A DNA stretch of 64,000 bases, taken from Ctena decussata (taxonomy: Eukaryota; Mollusca; Bivalvia; Lucinida; Lucinidae). The notes under the pieces were generated by a model. It was not told the origin of the DNA and made no database searches. It saw only the letters and a program-made list of their open reading frames with translations. The stretch covers positions 34,060,166 through 34,124,165 of the forward strand of contig OZ022508.1 in the NCBI GenBank assembly GCA_963989385.1, given 5' to 3'. Each line of letters starts with the position of its first letter. The first letter of the stretch is position 1. The translations under genes were made by a program, and so were the position numbers. This document shows positions 61,963-64,000 of the stretch, piece after piece.

Positions 61963-62139
61963 CTGCGAAACAAATGTCTTATCTATGTGCGGACAGAGGA
62001 CTTGTCTCAGCCTGTGGGCCAGCCTATAGAGCTTGGACAGTGTTACAACATTGTATTACTGCACATAAAAATACTAAATTAAACTGAGGATCTTCCTTCT
62101 GCATTGTTACTCCTAACAGCTTCTACTTGTAGTCAACAG

Positions 62140-63350
62140 CCAATATGCAGTCACTTCGTTCTGCTATCAGTCAATGTGCATCGCTAACAGTGACAAACAC
62201 ACACTTGCCACTCATTGCCAACAGTCCCCGCTCACCACCACCAGTAGTAGCAAACAGTGGCAATCATTGCTTTCGAATACCAGTGCTCAACCACTTCAGT
62301 TGCTCACTGCCGGCAGTCGCTGCTCACCTTTAGCAGTAGAAAACAGTGTTTGGCACTGCTGGCTGGTAACATTTCTCATCGCTAAAACTGAGCAGTGATT
62401 GTGATTCTGTAGCTGTTGGCAGTGAGTCGTGACAGCTTACAGCGCTTATCTCTGCCAGTGATAAGCAGTGACTCCTAGCAGCTGCAATGCGGTACGCTGC
62501 AACGTCCGAGGTTGAAAGAAACTTCTCACAATAATGTTTGTCGCTGCCGGTAGTGAGCAGTAATAGCTGACAGCTTAACTTTGCTAGTGAGGAGCAATGA
62601 CCCTAAGCGGCTGCAATCCGGTAAGGTGCAACTTCAGAAGTAACGTAACTTCTAACAGTCTTTGTCGCTGCTGTTGGTGAGAAGTAACAGTTGACAGCGC
62701 TTCTTTCTGCTAGTGATGGACAGTGAATCATAGCTGTTCATCTATGGTGTACCAAATGGGTCAAAAGCGACGGTACCGTTCGAACGCTATTTTTTTACCG
62801 TTCGAACGCTATTTTTTACAGTTCGAACGCTAATATTTACCTTTCGAACGCTAATTTTTACCGTTCGAACGGTAAAAATTAGCGTTCGAACGGTAAAAAT
62901 TAGCGTTCGAACGGTAATAATCATCACTAGCAGAAAGAAGCGCTACGCTGCAACCTCTGAGGTAAGCAGTAACTTCGCACAATAATGTTGGTCGCTACTG
63001 GTAGTGAGCAGTGACAACTGGCAGCGCTTTTGTTCTGCTAGTGATGAGGAGTTACTCCTAGCAGTTGTTATATGGTATTAAGCTGCAATTTCTAAAGTAA
63101 GCCGTAAACAGTAACTTATCACAATGTCTGTCGCTGCTAGCAGTACACAGTGACAGCTGATAACGCTTTTGTCTGCTTCTGATGAGCAGTGACTTTTAGC
63201 AGCTTCAATGCCTACAATGTCTGGTAATGCGCAGTAACTCTTAGCAGTCGAATGCGAATAGTTGCAAAATCTGGGGAAAGCAGTAAGTAGTAACCTCTAA
63301 CAGTATTGGTTGCTACTGGTGGTGACCAAATGACTGTTAGTAGAGAGTGA
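62140..63350. repeat. Degenerate tandem array, unit about 120-140 bp
   Basis: Repeating motifs are GCTAGTGATGAGCAGTGACT, CCTAGCAGCTGCAATG, AAGCAGTAACTTCTCACAAT and GTCGCTGCTGGTAGTGAGCA, at least six diverged units. The left edge (62140-62400) has only shorter GCAGTGAGCAG-type pieces. The TTCGAACG block at 62775-62925 interrupts it. Confidence 0.75.
62775..62925. repeat. Inverted array of 21-bp CGTTCGAACG units
   Basis: TTCGAACG occurs seven times at about 21-bp spacing. The first units read TTCGAACGCTAATTTTTAC; after the centre near 62866 (ACCGTTCGAACGGT) the same unit runs in the opposite orientation. Confidence 0.92.
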
Positions 63351-63754
63351 CAGACAATGACTGCTTAATTTAAAAGTTGATTTGATAAACAATTTTAAGT
63401 AATGCTTGATTTTGAGTTTGAGTGCCTTCAAATCGCTGTATTGCTTATATATTTATTGAAAAGTATTAAATTGGGCTTTTCGGCTCAATTTCAGATAACT
63501 GAATTTGCAAAACAAAAAATGAGTTTAGTTTATTTTATTTAAAAAATGATGCCAGACATACACCAGAACTGCAAAGACCTAGTTTGTTCTACTTTTAATT
63601 AAAGCCTCAATTTGCTTGACTTAAGCACTTTAGTTGGATGTGAATCAGTCTAGTCGTTTTGCCAGTTTATATACGGCAAAAGTCAATTATAATTATAACA
63701 TATCGGTATTAATTTGCGAACAAACGAAATGTAATAGCACCCATGTCATAACAC

Positions 63755-63802
63755 CGACGATAATTTCGTGTCAGACTTCCTCCCAGAACGTCAGTGCATA
63801 AT
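63755..63802 (-). CDS. Candidate further-upstream exon (weak)
   Basis: An excellent pyrimidine-rich acceptor (tctcttctcgctctag) precedes a phase-2 frame reading LCTDVLGGSLTRNYR, with a donor GTCG|gtgtta in phase 2. It cannot join directly to the 61962 exon (phase 0), so another exon would be needed. Recorded as a lead only. Confidence 0.2.
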
Positions 63803-64000
63803 CTAGAGCGAGAAGAGAAATGACAGACAATATGCGTATTTTGACGCTTTCCACTTTAATTCATAGACCGATTAAGTGCAATGGGTGTAAATAACTGGTC
63901 TTACTGACGACAGTGAAAGAATATATGTAAGGACAAAAGTTCTACAGGGAGTTATGACAATTTCATCGGTATTGGAAAGAGTATACCCATGCCACTTTTT

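Overview
This is animal nuclear DNA: A+T-rich, with short exons separated by long introns and dense in transposon debris. The mix of palindromic MITEs, tRNA-derived SINEs, RTE-like LINEs and TSP1/ENDOD1-type domains suggests a lophotrochozoan, most likely a bivalve mollusc. That assignment is an inference from repeat style and domain content, not from a marker gene.

One gene dominates the window. It lies on the minus strand and runs from about 61.96 kb down to a stop codon at position 36. I assembled it by hand from 20 exons, using splice sites and reading phase. The exons join into one open frame of about 964 residues with no internal stop, and the 5' end is not seen. In protein order it has: a short hydrophobic start (exons at 61.9 and 61.3 kb); a very acidic segment with SGSGD and N-glycosylation sequons (60.5 kb); about 300 residues of unrecognised sequence from many small exons (59.0 to 22.4 kb); a thrombospondin type 1 repeat (18.7 kb); a 10-residue microexon and a 90-residue six-cysteine module (16.8 and 16.2 kb); and a C-terminal DNA/RNA non-specific endonuclease domain of the ENDOD1 type (2.5 and 0.4 kb). 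The nuclease domain lacks the DRGH catalytic motif, so the product looks like a secreted or extracellular protein carrying a pseudo-nuclease. I know of no described protein with this architecture.

The introns are full of mobile elements. The last long intron (2.6-16.1 kb) holds a four-unit 440-bp tandem element rich in AGGTCA half-sites (4.4-6.4 kb). It also holds a young 5.4-kb LINE (9431-14815, + strand, ORF1 plus EN/RT ORF2) nested inside an older RTE-like LINE, with a 6-bp target-site duplication. Two more RTE-like copies lie at 21.7-22.2 and 32.1-35.0 kb, the latter carrying a tRNA-derived SINE. A different, 5'-truncated LINE at 19309-20651 has a 13-bp target-site duplication. About ten copies of a ~230-bp palindromic MITE (GAGCCGCGACA...) are scattered through the window, with at least eight other inverted-repeat or dispersed families. 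The far right end (62.1-63.35 kb) is a degenerate tandem array containing a striking inverted array of 21-bp TTCGAACG units. I see no second protein-coding gene of the host, no tRNA or rRNA gene, and no CRISPR.
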